From G963668605 sp963793625 (lineage in GTDB: Bacteria > Acidobacteriota > Terriglobia > Bryobacterales > Bryobacteraceae), in assembly GCA_963793625.1 (NCBI GenBank), contig CAWCAT010000004.1:524711-588710 (forward strand): a stretch of 64,000 bases of DNA. Reading direction: 5' to 3'. The notes under the pieces are model-generated. The model had not been told where the DNA came from. It worked only from the letters and a program-made list of their open reading frames with translations, and ran no database searches. Positions 17,480-26,957 of the stretch are shown here, piece by piece. The stretch's first letter is position 1, and every line of letters starts with the position of its first letter. A program made the translations under genes and the position numbers.

Positions 17480-19804
17480 GTGTTCACCACGTTTCGCTAC
17501 GTTTTACTGCTGGGGGCCTTTGTTTGCACCATTCAGGCCGAACCTCCACAGTCATTCCTCCGAGGGAGAGTACTGGATCCCGCTCGCGCACCCATTGCCG
17601 ACACACAGGTCACGGCAGTTGCAATATCCGATGGAAGCAAATCACTAGCCCCGATGATGACCGATCAAAATGGTGAGTTTCTGGTCTCTCTGAAACCCGG
17701 CAAGTATGCGTTCAAAGTGGTAAAGGACGGCTTTGCCGAGGCTTCCCAGGTGATTGATCTTGCGCAAAGCGGTGCGGAGCCGATTGAGATTCTGTTGCAT
17801 CTAGCTCCGGTGCGAAACATGGTGACAGTTACCGAAGCTCCGCCGTATCTGCTGTCAGAAAGCAGTACGGCTACAAAAACCCAGACGCCTTTGCGCGACG
17901 TCCCGCAGGCGATTACTGTGGTGACGCAGGAGTTGATCAAGGATCAGATGATGATGAGCATCGGCGATGTCGTGCGTTATGTGCCGGGGATCACTGGTGT
18001 GCAGGGCGAGGGCAATCGTGACCAGGTCGTGATTCGTGGAAACAACACCAACGCGGACTTCTTCGTAAATGGAGTACGTGATGACGTCGAATACTTCCGT
18101 GATCTATACAGCCTGGAGCGCGTGGAGGCGCTGAAGGGCCCTAACGCCATGATCTTCGGCCGGGGCGGCGCTGGCGGCGTGGTCAACCGGGTCACCAAGC
18201 AGGCAGGTTTCACGCCCTTGCACGAAATCACGTTGCAAGGCGGATCATTCGGGAATAAACGGTTTGCGACGGATCTGGATCAGCCGATCAACGATAAGCT
18301 TGCCGCCCGCCTGAACGGGATGTACGAAAACTCAGACAGTTTCAGGAGGGGTGTAAATCTGGAACGTTTCGGAATCAGCCCATCGCTTACGATTATGGCG
18401 GGCAAGCGCACAAACATCGCACTCGATTACGAGCATTTTCGCGACAATCGCACTGCCGACCGCGGCATCCCCTCGTTTCTGGGGAGGCCTTCTGATATGG
18501 ACATGTCCACCTTCGTGGGCAATCCAAACGACAGTCGCGCAAGGGCCAAGGTGAACCTCGGATCCGCGGTCGTCGAGCATCAATTGGGTGGGCTCAACAT
18601 TCGCAATCGCACGATGATGGGCGATTACGACAAGTATTACCGTAATTATGTCCCCGGCGCAGTCAACTCGGACAAGACCAACGTATCTGTTTCTGCTTAC
18701 GACAACGCCACTCAGCGCCGGAATTTCTTCAATCAAACCGACCTGACCTACGGCGTTTCCACCGGACCGATCCGGCACACGCTGCTGACGGGTATAGAGA
18801 TCGGACGCCAGTTGACGAACAATTTCCGTAACACGGGATATTTCAACAACGCTGCCACGACATTCTCGGCTCCCTACGCAGATCCCACGATCTCGACGCC
18901 GATTACTTTTCGACAGAGTGCGACCGATGCGGACAATCATCTGAAGGTGAATCTCGGCGCAGCTTACATGCAGGATCAGATCCGGCTCTCGAAATATGTT
19001 CAGGTGATCGCCGGCGTTCGCGTCGACCATTTTGACTTGCAGTATCACAACAATCGGAGCAACGAGAACCTCCGCCGTATCGACAATCTGGTTTCACCGC
19101 GCCTTGGCCTCGTGATCAAGCCAGCTGCCACGTTGTCTGTTTACAGCAACTACAGCGTGTCCTACCTGCCCAGTTCGGGCGATCAGTTTTCTTCCCTGAC
19201 GACGGTTACCCAGCAGGTTAAACCGGAGAAGTTCAACAACTACGAGGTGGGCATCAAGTGGGACATCCGGCAGTCGCTGTCTATCACAACGGCAGTTTAT
19301 AGGCTGGACCGCACGAACACGAGAGCGACAGACCCGAATGATCCGACGAGGATCGTGCAGACCGGCAGCCAGCGTACGAACGGATTCGAAATCGGCGCGA
19401 ATGGAAGCATTACGCGCGCCTGGAAAATTGCCGGCGGGTATGCGCATCAGGATGCGTTCGTGACCAGCGCAACTACGGCCGCACGCGCCGGGGCACAGGT
19501 TGCCCAAGTGCCGCGCAACACCTTCTCAGTCTGGAACAACTACCAAATCTGCTCGAGATTGGGAGCCGGTCTTGGCATTCTGAACCGATCCGATATGTAC
19601 GCTGCAATCGACAACACGGTCACGCTGCCCGGTTACACCCGCGCCGACGCCGCTGTGTACATCCCGGTGACGGAACGGGTCCGCTTGCAGGCGAATATAG
19701 AGAACGTCTTCAACACGAATTACTTTATAAACGCGCACAGCAATAACAACATCTCTCCGGGTTCGTCGCGAGCACTTCGCGTCGGCATGATTGCGCGCTT
19801 CTAG
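17480..19804 (+). CDS. TonB-dependent siderophore-type receptor
   Basis: This 774-residue outer-membrane receptor is intact. It has a signal peptide (VLLLGAFVCTIQA), a carboxypeptidase-regulatory-like domain (about 25-105), then a plug with DVPQAITVVTQELIKDQ, VRYVPGIT and VIRGNNTNADFFVNGVRDD, which is the pattern of siderophore receptors of the FhuA/FecA group. ALKGPNAMIFGRGGAGGVVN follows, and the barrel ends in phenylalanine. The GTG start has AAGGAG 7 bases upstream. It probably imports ferric siderophores, with TonB energy; the ligand cannot be read from the sequence. The carboxypeptidase-like domain before such a plug is unusual outside acidobacteria and Bacteroidota. Its stop codon overlaps that of the convergent cytochrome gene. 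Confidence 0.88.
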   Translation: MFTTFRYVLLLGAFVCTIQAEPPQSFLRGRVLDPARAPIADTQVTAVAISDGSKSLAPMMTDQNGEFLVSLKPGKYAFKVVKDGFAEASQVIDLAQSGAEPIEILLHLAPVRNMVTVTEAPPYLLSESSTATKTQTPLRDVPQAITVVTQELIKDQMMMSIGDVVRYVPGITGVQGEGNRDQVVIRGNNTNADFFVNGVRDDVEYFRDLYSLERVEALKGPNAMIFGRGGAGGVVNRVTKQAGFTPLHEITLQGGSFGNKRFATDLDQPINDKLAARLNGMYENSDSFRRGVNLERFGISPSLTIMAGKRTNIALDYEHFRDNRTADRGIPSFLGRPSDMDMSTFVGNPNDSRARAKVNLGSAVVEHQLGGLNIRNRTMMGDYDKYYRNYVPGAVNSDKTNVSVSAYDNATQRRNFFNQTDLTYGVSTGPIRHTLLTGIEIGRQLTNNFRNTGYFNNAATTFSAPYADPTISTPITFRQSATDADNHLKVNLGAAYMQDQIRLSKYVQVIAGVRVDHFDLQYHNNRSNENLRRIDNLVSPRLGLVIKPAATLSVYSNYSVSYLPSSGDQFSSLTTVTQQVKPEKFNNYEVGIKWDIRQSLSITTAVYRLDRTNTRATDPNDPTRIVQTGSQRTNGFEIGANGSITRAWKIAGGYAHQDAFVTSATTAARAGAQVAQVPRNTFSVWNNYQICSRLGAGLGILNRSDMYAAIDNTVTLPGYTRADAAVYIPVTERVRLQANIENVFNTNYFINAHSNNNISPGSSRALRVGMIARF

Positions 19805-20850
19805 CGGACCAGGGTCGCAACCCTGATCTTCTTTTGCGGCACACCCTTGGGGTGGCAGTCGGCGCACTTCACAAGATGGACATTATGCGCGCTCTTCGGA
19901 TTCGCGAACGTGGTGTCCATCTTCTCGACATCGAGACCGCAGTTGGAAAGCCGGGGGTGGCAATCCGCACAGGACTGACGCGTGTTCTGGCCGTGCTTCT
20001 GGTGGCAGGCCAGACAACTCAGTCCTTCATGGACACCGATCGGAGTGCGATCATCGCCGCTCTTGACCTGCATGGATGCGAGCGGCGCGTGGCACTGATA
20101 ACACATCGCCTGACGCTTGTCGGGACTCATTTTGACGGCGCGCGTACCTTCCAGCATTGCGGGCACCGGAAGCATGCTGACAGGAACATTGAGCCGCGTC
20201 CGCCGATCAAACAAACCCACTGACGGCCGCACGATTTCCTGTTTCGCGCCTACGCGTTCTCCGCCTTTTGATAGCGTCGCGCCTTCGCGGTGCATGGAAT
20301 GGCAGCCCAGGCACGGAATCGCCGGACGCGCCGTAAGTTTTGCATCGACCAGTTGCCACGGACCTTTCGCGTTGACGGGTTGCACCATCTTGTCGATGCT
20401 GCCCTCGAAGTGCATGCCGTGGCAGCGAAAGCAGTCGTCCATCAATGCGCGTTTCTTGTTGTGCTCCGGATCGGTAAAAATCTTTGCAAAGGTTGTACTG
20501 TGCGGACCAGCGCGCCATTGCGCAAACTCCTGCTGGTGGCAACTTTTGCAGCGGTCCATCATCACGAGCACGTCTTCGTGCGCCAGGTTAATTTTCTCGG
20601 GAGCCTCGCCGCGTAGATGCGTCACAACGCGACGAACATTGGTCTGGAACGAACTCGAGTGACACTCCGTGCAGTTGATCTTGCGATGCGAAGAGGAGTG
20701 CCAAGAATCGAAGTTGCCCTTGATTTCATGACAGCTCGCGCAGCCTTCGCCCCAGGACGCCTGATAGTAGTAATGCGCGCCGGGTATTGTGAGCAAGCCT
20801 GCGAACACGACCCCGCACCCCATGGCCAGGTATTTTGAAGTGAGCTTCAT
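19801..20850 (-). CDS. Membrane-anchored nonaheme cytochrome c, partner of GMC dehydrogenase
   Basis: From the ATG at 20850 the protein has 349 residues. It starts with one transmembrane anchor (YLAMGCGVVFAGLLTIPGAH), followed by nine CxxCH haem sites: CASCH, CTECH, CKSCH, CFRCH, CLGCH, CYQCH, CLACH and two CADCH. The N-terminal anchor plus first haems recall NapC/NrfH-type quinol dehydrogenases. I chose 20850 over the upstream ATG at 20901 because it forms an ATGA overlap with the stop of the GMC gene and gives a clean anchor. The context says it takes electrons from the FAD subunit and passes them to the respiratory chain. Its stop overlaps the TonB receptor stop at 19802-19804. Confidence 0.85.
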   Translation of the reverse strand: MKLTSKYLAMGCGVVFAGLLTIPGAHYYYQASWGEGCASCHEIKGNFDSWHSSSHRKINCTECHSSSFQTNVRRVVTHLRGEAPEKINLAHEDVLVMMDRCKSCHQQEFAQWRAGPHSTTFAKIFTDPEHNKKRALMDDCFRCHGMHFEGSIDKMVQPVNAKGPWQLVDAKLTARPAIPCLGCHSMHREGATLSKGGERVGAKQEIVRPSVGLFDRRTRLNVPVSMLPVPAMLEGTRAVKMSPDKRQAMCYQCHAPLASMQVKSGDDRTPIGVHEGLSCLACHQKHGQNTRQSCADCHPRLSNCGLDVEKMDTTFANPKSAHNVHLVKCADCHPKGVPQKKIRVATLVR

Positions 20851-22496
20851 GAGCGGAACCGCGTTCCTTTCCAGGTCTTGACGATGTAGTCGGAAGCCCA
20901 ATAGCCCAGGGCCATGATCGTCAGCACCGGATTAAAGCCGCCATTAGTCACGTGCAGGCTGCCATCCACCACAAACACGTTATCGACGTCGTGCAATTGG
21001 CCAAAGCGATTCGTAACTGAGGTCTTAGGGTCCGCGCCCATGCGGCATGTTCCGGCCTGGTGCTGTCCACCGCTCATGCCGCGGCCAGGCAGCTTTTTCC
21101 AGGTCCGGGTGGCGCCGGCTTCGCGCAGCCACGCTTCGGCTTTTTCGGCCATCGCGCGACCGATCTCGATGCTGTGCGGATGCTTGTCGCCCGAGAGTCG
21201 AGCCACGGGAATGCCCCAGCGGTCTTTCACCTTGGCATCGACCTGCACGCGCGCATCAAACATCGGCATCTCCTGCGTGGGGCCCTGAACCGCGATGGTG
21301 TTCCGATAGTATTTCCGCATCGCATCTTTATGACCCGTGCCCCAGCGTGGAGTGCCGGGCGGCAGAGCACCGAGGGACTGAATCGGCAGCCTGATGAATT
21401 CGTTCGCCAGCATCGCGCCGCCGCGCAAGCCAGGGTTGCCGTGATTGAAGTCGCAGACCGCGATGCCTGCGCCCGGACCGACATCGTCGTACGTTTCCTG
21501 TTCGAAAATTCCTGCTGCGCCGGTGTAGGTGTGGCCCTGCAGATTGCGCCCGACCCAGTCGTAGCGATTCCCGAGCCCGTTAGGATGCAGCCTGTGTTTC
21601 GTATTCAGCAGCAGGCGTGCGGACTCGACCGCACAGCACGAAACGATCACCAGATCCGCCAACTGTTCCTGCAGCTTGTCGTTCTCGTCGAAGTACGCAA
21701 CGCCTTTGGCGCGGCCCTGCTCGTCGAGCAGGATCTCCTTGACCATCGACTGCGTGCGGATCTCGCAATTACCCGTCGCGATTGCGACAGGAACAACCGT
21801 GTTCTGGCTGCCGCACTTCGCGTTCACTTCGCAAATGAACCCGACGCACCAACGGCAACGCATACACGGCGGACGTCCGCCATAGGGAACGCTGTTGCGC
21901 AGCATCGGAATTTCGAACGGATGCAGTCCCAGACGCTTCGCCGCAGGCTTCAGAATCTGTTGTTCGCGCGTGGGCGGCAGTGGAGGCATCGGCAGGGCCT
22001 TCCGTCGCGATCCTTTGAAGATATTGTTGGAGTCGTCACCGGAAACGCCGAACTCCCACTCGGCCTTTTCGTAGAACGGTTCGAGGTCGTCGTAGGTCAG
22101 CGGCCAGTCCTCGAGCGTGCTGCCCTCGGGTGCACCATAAGTCGAGCGCATCCGGAAGTCTTTCGGCAGAAAGCGCCAGGCCATAGCACCGTAGGTTTGC
22201 GTTCCGCCGCCCACGCAGGCTGCATTGTTGGAGTACCCGCCTTGGCTCGGAAGAACCACGCGCTCACGGCCCTGCAGATCGACTACAACGCGCGGATTAC
22301 CTTCGTCATCTGGGCCTGTGTTGTTGCCCAGGATGCTGGTGCGCTGATTGCGCAGATCGTCCTTACGGCAATCGTTCGCCGTGTACCACTTGCCGCGCTC
22401 CAGCAGGACGACACTCAGACCGCGCGTCGAAAGCTCCTTCGCGACCACGCCTCCGCCCGCCCCAGCGCCGATTACGACCGCATCCACTTTCTTCAC
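20847..22496 (-). CDS. GMC-family FAD oxidoreductase (gluconate/sugar dehydrogenase large subunit type)
   Basis: This 549-residue protein has the dinucleotide-binding motif VVIGAGAGGGVVAKEL (residues 7-22) and the GMC C-terminal region with the catalytic His segment SGGQHQAGTCRMGADPKTS and VVDGSLHVTNGGFNPVLTI. A cysteine cluster, PPCMRCRWCVGFIC, near residues 205-220 may bind a metal or FeS centre and is typical of membrane-bound gluconate 2-dehydrogenase-like large subunits. No signal peptide is visible; it would be carried across the membrane with the Tat-targeted subunit 3 encoded just upstream. It oxidises a sugar, sugar acid or alcohol; the substrate is not evident. ATGA overlaps link it to both neighbours. 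Confidence 0.9.
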   Translation of the reverse strand: MKKVDAVVIGAGAGGGVVAKELSTRGLSVVLLERGKWYTANDCRKDDLRNQRTSILGNNTGPDDEGNPRVVVDLQGRERVVLPSQGGYSNNAACVGGGTQTYGAMAWRFLPKDFRMRSTYGAPEGSTLEDWPLTYDDLEPFYEKAEWEFGVSGDDSNNIFKGSRRKALPMPPLPPTREQQILKPAAKRLGLHPFEIPMLRNSVPYGGRPPCMRCRWCVGFICEVNAKCGSQNTVVPVAIATGNCEIRTQSMVKEILLDEQGRAKGVAYFDENDKLQEQLADLVIVSCCAVESARLLLNTKHRLHPNGLGNRYDWVGRNLQGHTYTGAAGIFEQETYDDVGPGAGIAVCDFNHGNPGLRGGAMLANEFIRLPIQSLGALPPGTPRWGTGHKDAMRKYYRNTIAVQGPTQEMPMFDARVQVDAKVKDRWGIPVARLSGDKHPHSIEIGRAMAEKAEAWLREAGATRTWKKLPGRGMSGGQHQAGTCRMGADPKTSVTNRFGQLHDVDNVFVVDGSLHVTNGGFNPVLTIMALGYWASDYIVKTWKGTRFRS

Positions 22497-23020
22497 GATT
22501 TGCCGCCCTGCGTGAAGTCATACTGATCGCGGCCACGCGCTGGTGATGCGGGAACACCGAGCATTTGCCAACTTACATAATCGCGATTCCCGCCGTGGCG
22601 CGGGCTACCGTAGAAGCCCTGCATCGTATGCGCCAATACCAGGTCGAAGAAAGGCTTCGAAGCTTTGTCCTTTTCCAGATGTTGCAGGATGGCGAGCTGC
22701 CGAGCGGCATCGACGTCGGCGAATGCGCCGCCTGCCTGCTTGTCGGCCTCGGCAAGGCCATTACGATAAGTTTCGCGGTGCTCTTTGAACTTGCGCGACA
22801 ACTGGCGATCGATGTATTTGACCACCCCGGCCCAGGCCGCACCCGGATCCCGGTCCGCCGGAATCAGCTGCTCGCAAATCGCGTTCAGCGTGCGCGCCTC
22901 GGCGTCTGTCAGTGAGCGCCACGGGCTCTTGGCCGCGCTGCAGCCCGCCGTCGAAACCACTGCGGCGGCCGCCGTAGTCTGCAGAAATGCACGCCTGTTT
23001 AGAGAATGGGAGCGTTTCAT
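22493..23020 (-). CDS. Gluconate 2-dehydrogenase subunit 3 family protein (Tat-exported, lipobox)
   Basis: The 175-residue protein begins with a twin-arginine signal (LNRRAFLQTTAAAAVVSTAG) followed by cysteine in a lipobox-like context (STAGCSAA). The rest matches subunit 3 of membrane-bound gluconate dehydrogenase: LTDAEARTLNAICEQLIPAD, GVVKYIDRQL and DYVSWQMLGVP. This subunit escorts the cofactor-loaded FAD subunit through the Tat pathway and anchors it. First gene of a three-gene operon with the GMC and cytochrome genes, each joined by 4-bp overlaps. Confidence 0.88.
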   Translation of the reverse strand: MKRSHSLNRRAFLQTTAAAAVVSTAGCSAAKSPWRSLTDAEARTLNAICEQLIPADRDPGAAWAGVVKYIDRQLSRKFKEHRETYRNGLAEADKQAGGAFADVDAARQLAILQHLEKDKASKPFFDLVLAHTMQGFYGSPRHGGNRDYVSWQMLGVPASPARGRDQYDFTQGGKS

Positions 23021-23080
23021 CTGTTTGCGCTAGGTAATTCATATCACAAACAGGTACGGTTTCGCGGACAGGGCGTGTTT

Positions 23081-23617
23081 CTAGACCAGTCCGCGACGGG
23101 CCTTCATCTCTAGCGAGATTTGGCGAAGGGTGGTCTCATCCAGCACTCTTCGACCCATCGACGCGAGCGCCTCGTCTTCCGATGCGATGTGCGCGCGGTA
23201 CAACGCCCCGAGCTTTTGGGCAGTCTCGCGATATTCCGCTTCAGCTTCCGTCGAACCGGCCGCGATCTCTTTCACAAGTGTTTTCAACCGGGCGTAAAGC
23301 GCTTCGGCTTCGTCGTGCTGCTCTTCCAGGTGATCCAGATAGGCCAGTTCATCCGCCGACAGATTCGCGCGCATCCTGGGGAACAAGCTGACTTCTTCGT
23401 CCTCGGTATGCCACGTTCCGTTGGAATCGAAGAACCGGAACGAGACTGCGGCTGCAGCCAGCGCCTCTTCGCGTTTACTGGTGAAATAATCCGCTACGCG
23501 CTCCAGTGTCGACAGGCGCTCTTCAATCCGGCGGTGGCAGGCCACCAGATGATCGAGAGGCCGATCGAGCGTATCGCCAGCCTCGCGTTTCTTGAACAGG
23601 TCCTCGGGTTTAATCAC
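23081..23617 (-). CDS. Hemerythrin-like domain protein
   Basis: This 178-residue all-helical protein has the hemerythrin HHE pattern: DHLVACHRRIEERL in helix 1, TWHTEDEEVSLFPRM in helix 2, EEQHDEAEALY in helix 3 and YRAHIASEDEALAS in helix 4. These histidines and acids would bind a di-iron site for oxygen, nitric oxide or redox sensing. It is cytoplasmic, without a signal peptide. It lies between the M3 peptidase (9-bp gap) and the dehydrogenase set (60-bp gap), on the same strand. The role is not evident from context. Confidence 0.85.
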   Translation of the reverse strand: MIKPEDLFKKREAGDTLDRPLDHLVACHRRIEERLSTLERVADYFTSKREEALAAAAVSFRFFDSNGTWHTEDEEVSLFPRMRANLSADELAYLDHLEEQHDEAEALYARLKTLVKEIAAGSTEAEAEYRETAQKLGALYRAHIASEDEALASMGRRVLDETTLRQISLEMKARRGLV

Positions 23618-23626
23618 AACTACAGC

Positions 23627-25718
23627 TTAGACCTCAGTTTGCATTTCGTCCGTGACTTCGGTCACCAGGCCGGAGCGAACCAGCAAGGCTTCGGGATCGG
23701 GATCGCGTCCCATGAAGCAGCGGAACAAGTCAGCCGGATCTTCGCTGTCGCCGCGCTCCAGAATGCACTTTCGGTACGCACGTCCAGTGGCTTCGTTGAA
23801 GATTCCCTCTTGTTTAAAACGGGTGAAGGCATCGGCATCCAGCACCTCAGCCCATTTGTACGAATAGTACGCCGCCGCATAGCCGACCGGACTGGCAAAC
23901 AGATGCGTGAAACTAGCCATCAATGCGTGTTCGGGGGGCAAAGGCGCCACGCTATACTCCTGCAGAATACGCCGCGAGAACTCGATCGCATCGCCGTCGT
24001 TTTCCGGGTCGTATGCGGTATGCAGTTCCAGATCCGCCACGGAAAAGCTTAGTTGCCGCATCTGCCCGTTTGCGCCGCGGAAGTTCTTCGCCTTACGCAT
24101 TTTTTCGAACAGTTCAGCGGGAATTGCATCTCCGGTCTCGTAATGCCGTGCGAACAGATCCAGAGCCTCACGCTCCCAGCACCAATTCTCCATGATCTGC
24201 GAAGGCAATTCGACAAAATCCCAAGCCACGCTCGTGCCGGATAACCCGCGCACTTCCACACGGCTCAGGCAATGGTGGATGAGATGCCCGAACTCATGAA
24301 AAATCGTCTCGACCTCGCGGTGCGTCAACAGCGCCGGATTGTCGCCGATTGGCGGAGTCAGGTTGCCGCAGATTAGACCCGAGATGTGGTTCAAACCTGT
24401 CAGGTTTCGGACCACCTGTGAGGAACGAATCCATCCACGCGCCCCCACGCTTGTTTTCGCGCGGGTAAAAATCCGCGTAGAACGCACCAAGCATAGTTCC
24501 GGTTTCCGCATCATGGATTTCGTAGTAGGTCGTTTTCGGATCCCACGACGGTACACCGTTCTTTTCCACAAGTTTGATACCGAAGAGCCTGCTGAACAGC
24601 GTAAACATGCCGTCCACGACACGCGGTAGCGGAAAGTAAGGACGTAGCGCCTCTTCATCGAAGTCATAGAGCTTCTGGCGCATCTTTTCCGCATAGTACG
24701 CGACATCCCAAGGCTGCAACTCCGGCGCATCCAAACCTTCCAGCGTTTTGCGGAAAGCCAGCAGCTCGCTATTTTCCTTATAAAAGTACGTTTCGGTCTT
24801 CTGCCTCAGTGTGTGCAAAAAGTTTTTGGCGCGCTCGCCGGTGTGGGCCATACGATCTTCGAGCACCAGATCCGCAAAATCCTTGAAGCCGAGTAGAGTC
24901 GCTTCTTCCTGGCGGAGCTTCAGAATCTGCTGAACCAGCGGACGGTTATCCCGTTTTTCTTCAGTGGCTCGCGCCATGTAGGCTCTGTAGCACTTCTCGC
25001 GGATAACGGCGTCGTCCAGATATGTCATCAACGGCACGTAGCTTGGCGCCTGAAGCGTGAAGCGCCAACCGTCCGAGCCCTTGCTCTTCGCATTTTCGCG
25101 TGCGGCATCGCGCGCGGAATCCGGAAGACCGCTGAGTTTAGCCTCGTCCAGAATGATCAACTCGAAGGAATTTGTCGAGTCCAGGACATTCTGCGAATAG
25201 AGCGTAGTCAGTTTCGACAGTTCCACTTGCAGGGCGGCCAGCCGCTGCTTGCCCGCGGGCGGCAGGTCCGCACCATGACGGCGGAATTCGTCCACCGTCT
25301 TCTTTACATAGCGCCGGCGTGTGCCTGTTAGAGCCCGGGCTTCCTCGCTGGCGTGGTAGGTTTTGATGCCATTCCACAGCCCCTCATGCAGCGGGATGGT
25401 CGAATAGAACTCGCTAACCAGCGGCTGCACCTTGTTATAGACTGCGCGCAACTCAGGGTACGTCGCGACGGCTTCCAGGTGCCGCACCACACCCATGGCG
25501 TAGTCCAGAGGTTCGGTCATGTGATCAAGCGCACCCATGGTGTTTTCCCAAGTGCGCGGACCGGGCTCATTCGCGATTTTTTCCAGGCGCTCCCGGGCAT
25601 CCTTGAGCAACGCTTCAACGGCAGGTTCGACGTGCTCCGCGCGTACCTGGTCGAAAGGAATGACAAAGCTGATTTCGAGCAGTGGGTTTGTACCCGGAAA
25701 TGTTGACATATAAACCAT
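23627..25718 (-). CDS. M3-family zinc metallopeptidase (oligopeptidase A type, one frameshift)
   Basis: The N-terminal frame runs from the ATG at 25718 (or 25709) to about 24379, with the segments HVEPAVEALL, LTGTRRRYVKKTV and GTMLGAFYADFYPR. The C-terminal frame resumes as LICGNLTPPIGDNPALLTH and carries the zinc motif HEFGH with the third ligand in FVELPSQIMENW, ending EMQTEV. Removing one G from the GGG run near 24379 joins them to give about 697 residues, normal for oligopeptidase A/Dcp. It degrades short peptides in the cytoplasm. It diverges from the ATP synthase operon with 133 bp between start codons. Confidence 0.88.
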
Positions 25719-25804
25719 TTATAGCAGGCTCCGAGGCATCCTCGGTTGCTCAGACAAGGTTGCGCGAAACTCCTAAACTGTGATAGCTTCGGGTGTTTAG
25801 GGTC

Positions 25805-25836
25805 ACTCTCAAAAGAATGCCGGCACCGTTGAGAGT
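25805..25836. repeat. Inverted repeat in the ATP synthase operon leader
   Basis: ACTCTCAA (25805-25812) and TTGAGAGT (25829-25836) form a perfect 8-bp inverted repeat with a 16-base spacer, ending 15 bp before the first atp start codon. It could be an RNA hairpin near the ribosome-binding region or a protein site. Confidence 0.5.
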
Positions 25837-25851
25837 TTCCTTCGAAATACA

Positions 25852-26301
25852 ATGGAAGCCACCTTACAAGCTTTGGGCGGAATCTTGTTACGAGCCGTCC
25901 CGACGTTCCTGCTCGTTCTGATCCTGCATTTTTATTTGAAAAAGATCTTCTTCCAGCCGCTGGAAAAAGTGTTGGCGGAACGCGCCGCCGCTACCAAGGG
26001 TGCCCGCACCCTGGCAGAGGCGAGCTTTGCGAAGGCTGAAAAGCTGGCCGCAGAGTACGAACACAGCATTCGCGAAGCCCGCGCTGAAATATATCGCGAG
26101 CAGGAAGCCATTCGCGCCAAGTGGCGCAGCGAGCAGGCCGAAGCCATGCATGCTGCCCGCGACAGGGCCAAAGCGCAAGCCGAGGCAGTCAAAGCGGACC
26201 TGGCACGCGACGTCGAAGTTGCGCGGCAGTCCCTGCAAGAAGAAAGCGATGCTCTTGCCTCCCAAATCGCGCAGCGCATTCTCGCGCGGAGAGCGGCATG
26301 A
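25852..26301 (+). CDS. atpF: ATP synthase F0 subunit b' (AtpF-type)
   Basis: This 149-residue protein has a single N-terminal membrane helix (LLRAVPTFLLVLILHFYL) and a long charged Ala/Glu/Arg coiled coil to the end (QIAQRILARRAA). It forms half of the peripheral stalk. Having two adjacent b-type genes suggests a b/b' heterodimer. It is the first gene of the visible operon; no a, c or I subunit gene precedes it, only the divergent M3 peptidase. It overlaps the next gene by ATGA. Confidence 0.88.
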   Translation: MEATLQALGGILLRAVPTFLLVLILHFYLKKIFFQPLEKVLAERAAATKGARTLAEASFAKAEKLAAEYEHSIREARAEIYREQEAIRAKWRSEQAEAMHAARDRAKAQAEAVKADLARDVEVARQSLQEESDALASQIAQRILARRAA

Positions 26302-26957
26302 AGACCCTTACTCTTGCCCTGTTCCTGACCGCCGCTCTGTTCGCCGCTCAGGAAGGTGGACACAACGCCGCCCCTGGGCATGAAGCTCCAGCGGCAGCCC
26401 AACAGAGCGGTAACGAAACTGCCAAGGGCGCAGGCGAGCACGGCGGCGGTGGTGGTGAACACAGCAGCAATAACGTAACTCTCTGGAAGATCGCCAATTT
26501 TGCCATCCTGGCCATCGGTATCGGTTACATGGTCAGAAAGAATGCTCCTGCGTTTTTCCGCGGACGCACCAGCGAGATTCAGCAGGGGATTCGTGAAGCC
26601 GCGCAGTTGCGTAGTGAAGCCGAAGCGAAGGCCGCTGACATCGAAGGCAGAATGAAGAATCTGTCCGCCGAGGTCGAAAGCCTGCGCAAGTATGCGGCGG
26701 AAGAATCTGCCCGCGAAGCCGAAATCATTAAGGCGGAAACCGAACGTAGCCTGGCGAAAATTACGGACCAGGCGCATCAGGAAATCGCTACATACGCCAA
26801 GTCCGCACGGCAGGAACTGAAGGCCTTTTCGGCCCAGGTGGCGGTCGATCTGGCTGCTGAAAAAATTCGTGCGCAGATGAATCCGGAATCGCAGGATGCA
26901 CTGCTGCAAAGCTTCGTAAGCGATCTTGGGCGCAACGCCAAGCCGGAGGTTCACTAA
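26298..26957 (+). CDS. atpF: ATP synthase F0 subunit b with signal-like N-terminus
   Basis: From the ATG at 26298 (ATGA overlap with the previous gene) the protein has 219 residues. It opens with a signal-peptide-like stretch (MKTLTLALFLTAALFAA), then about 45 residues rich in Gly, His, Ala and Glu, then the membrane helix (ANFAILAIGIGYMV) and the usual b-type coiled coil. A b subunit normally starts with its membrane helix, so the leader is odd; it may be cleaved or add an extra anchor. A more upstream ATG in the same frame at 26121 would run through the previous gene and is unlikely. Stop abuts the atpH start. Confidence 0.9.
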   Translation: MKTLTLALFLTAALFAAQEGGHNAAPGHEAPAAAQQSGNETAKGAGEHGGGGGEHSSNNVTLWKIANFAILAIGIGYMVRKNAPAFFRGRTSEIQQGIREAAQLRSEAEAKAADIEGRMKNLSAEVESLRKYAAEESAREAEIIKAETERSLAKITDQAHQEIATYAKSARQELKAFSAQVAVDLAAEKIRAQMNPESQDALLQSFVSDLGRNAKPEVH

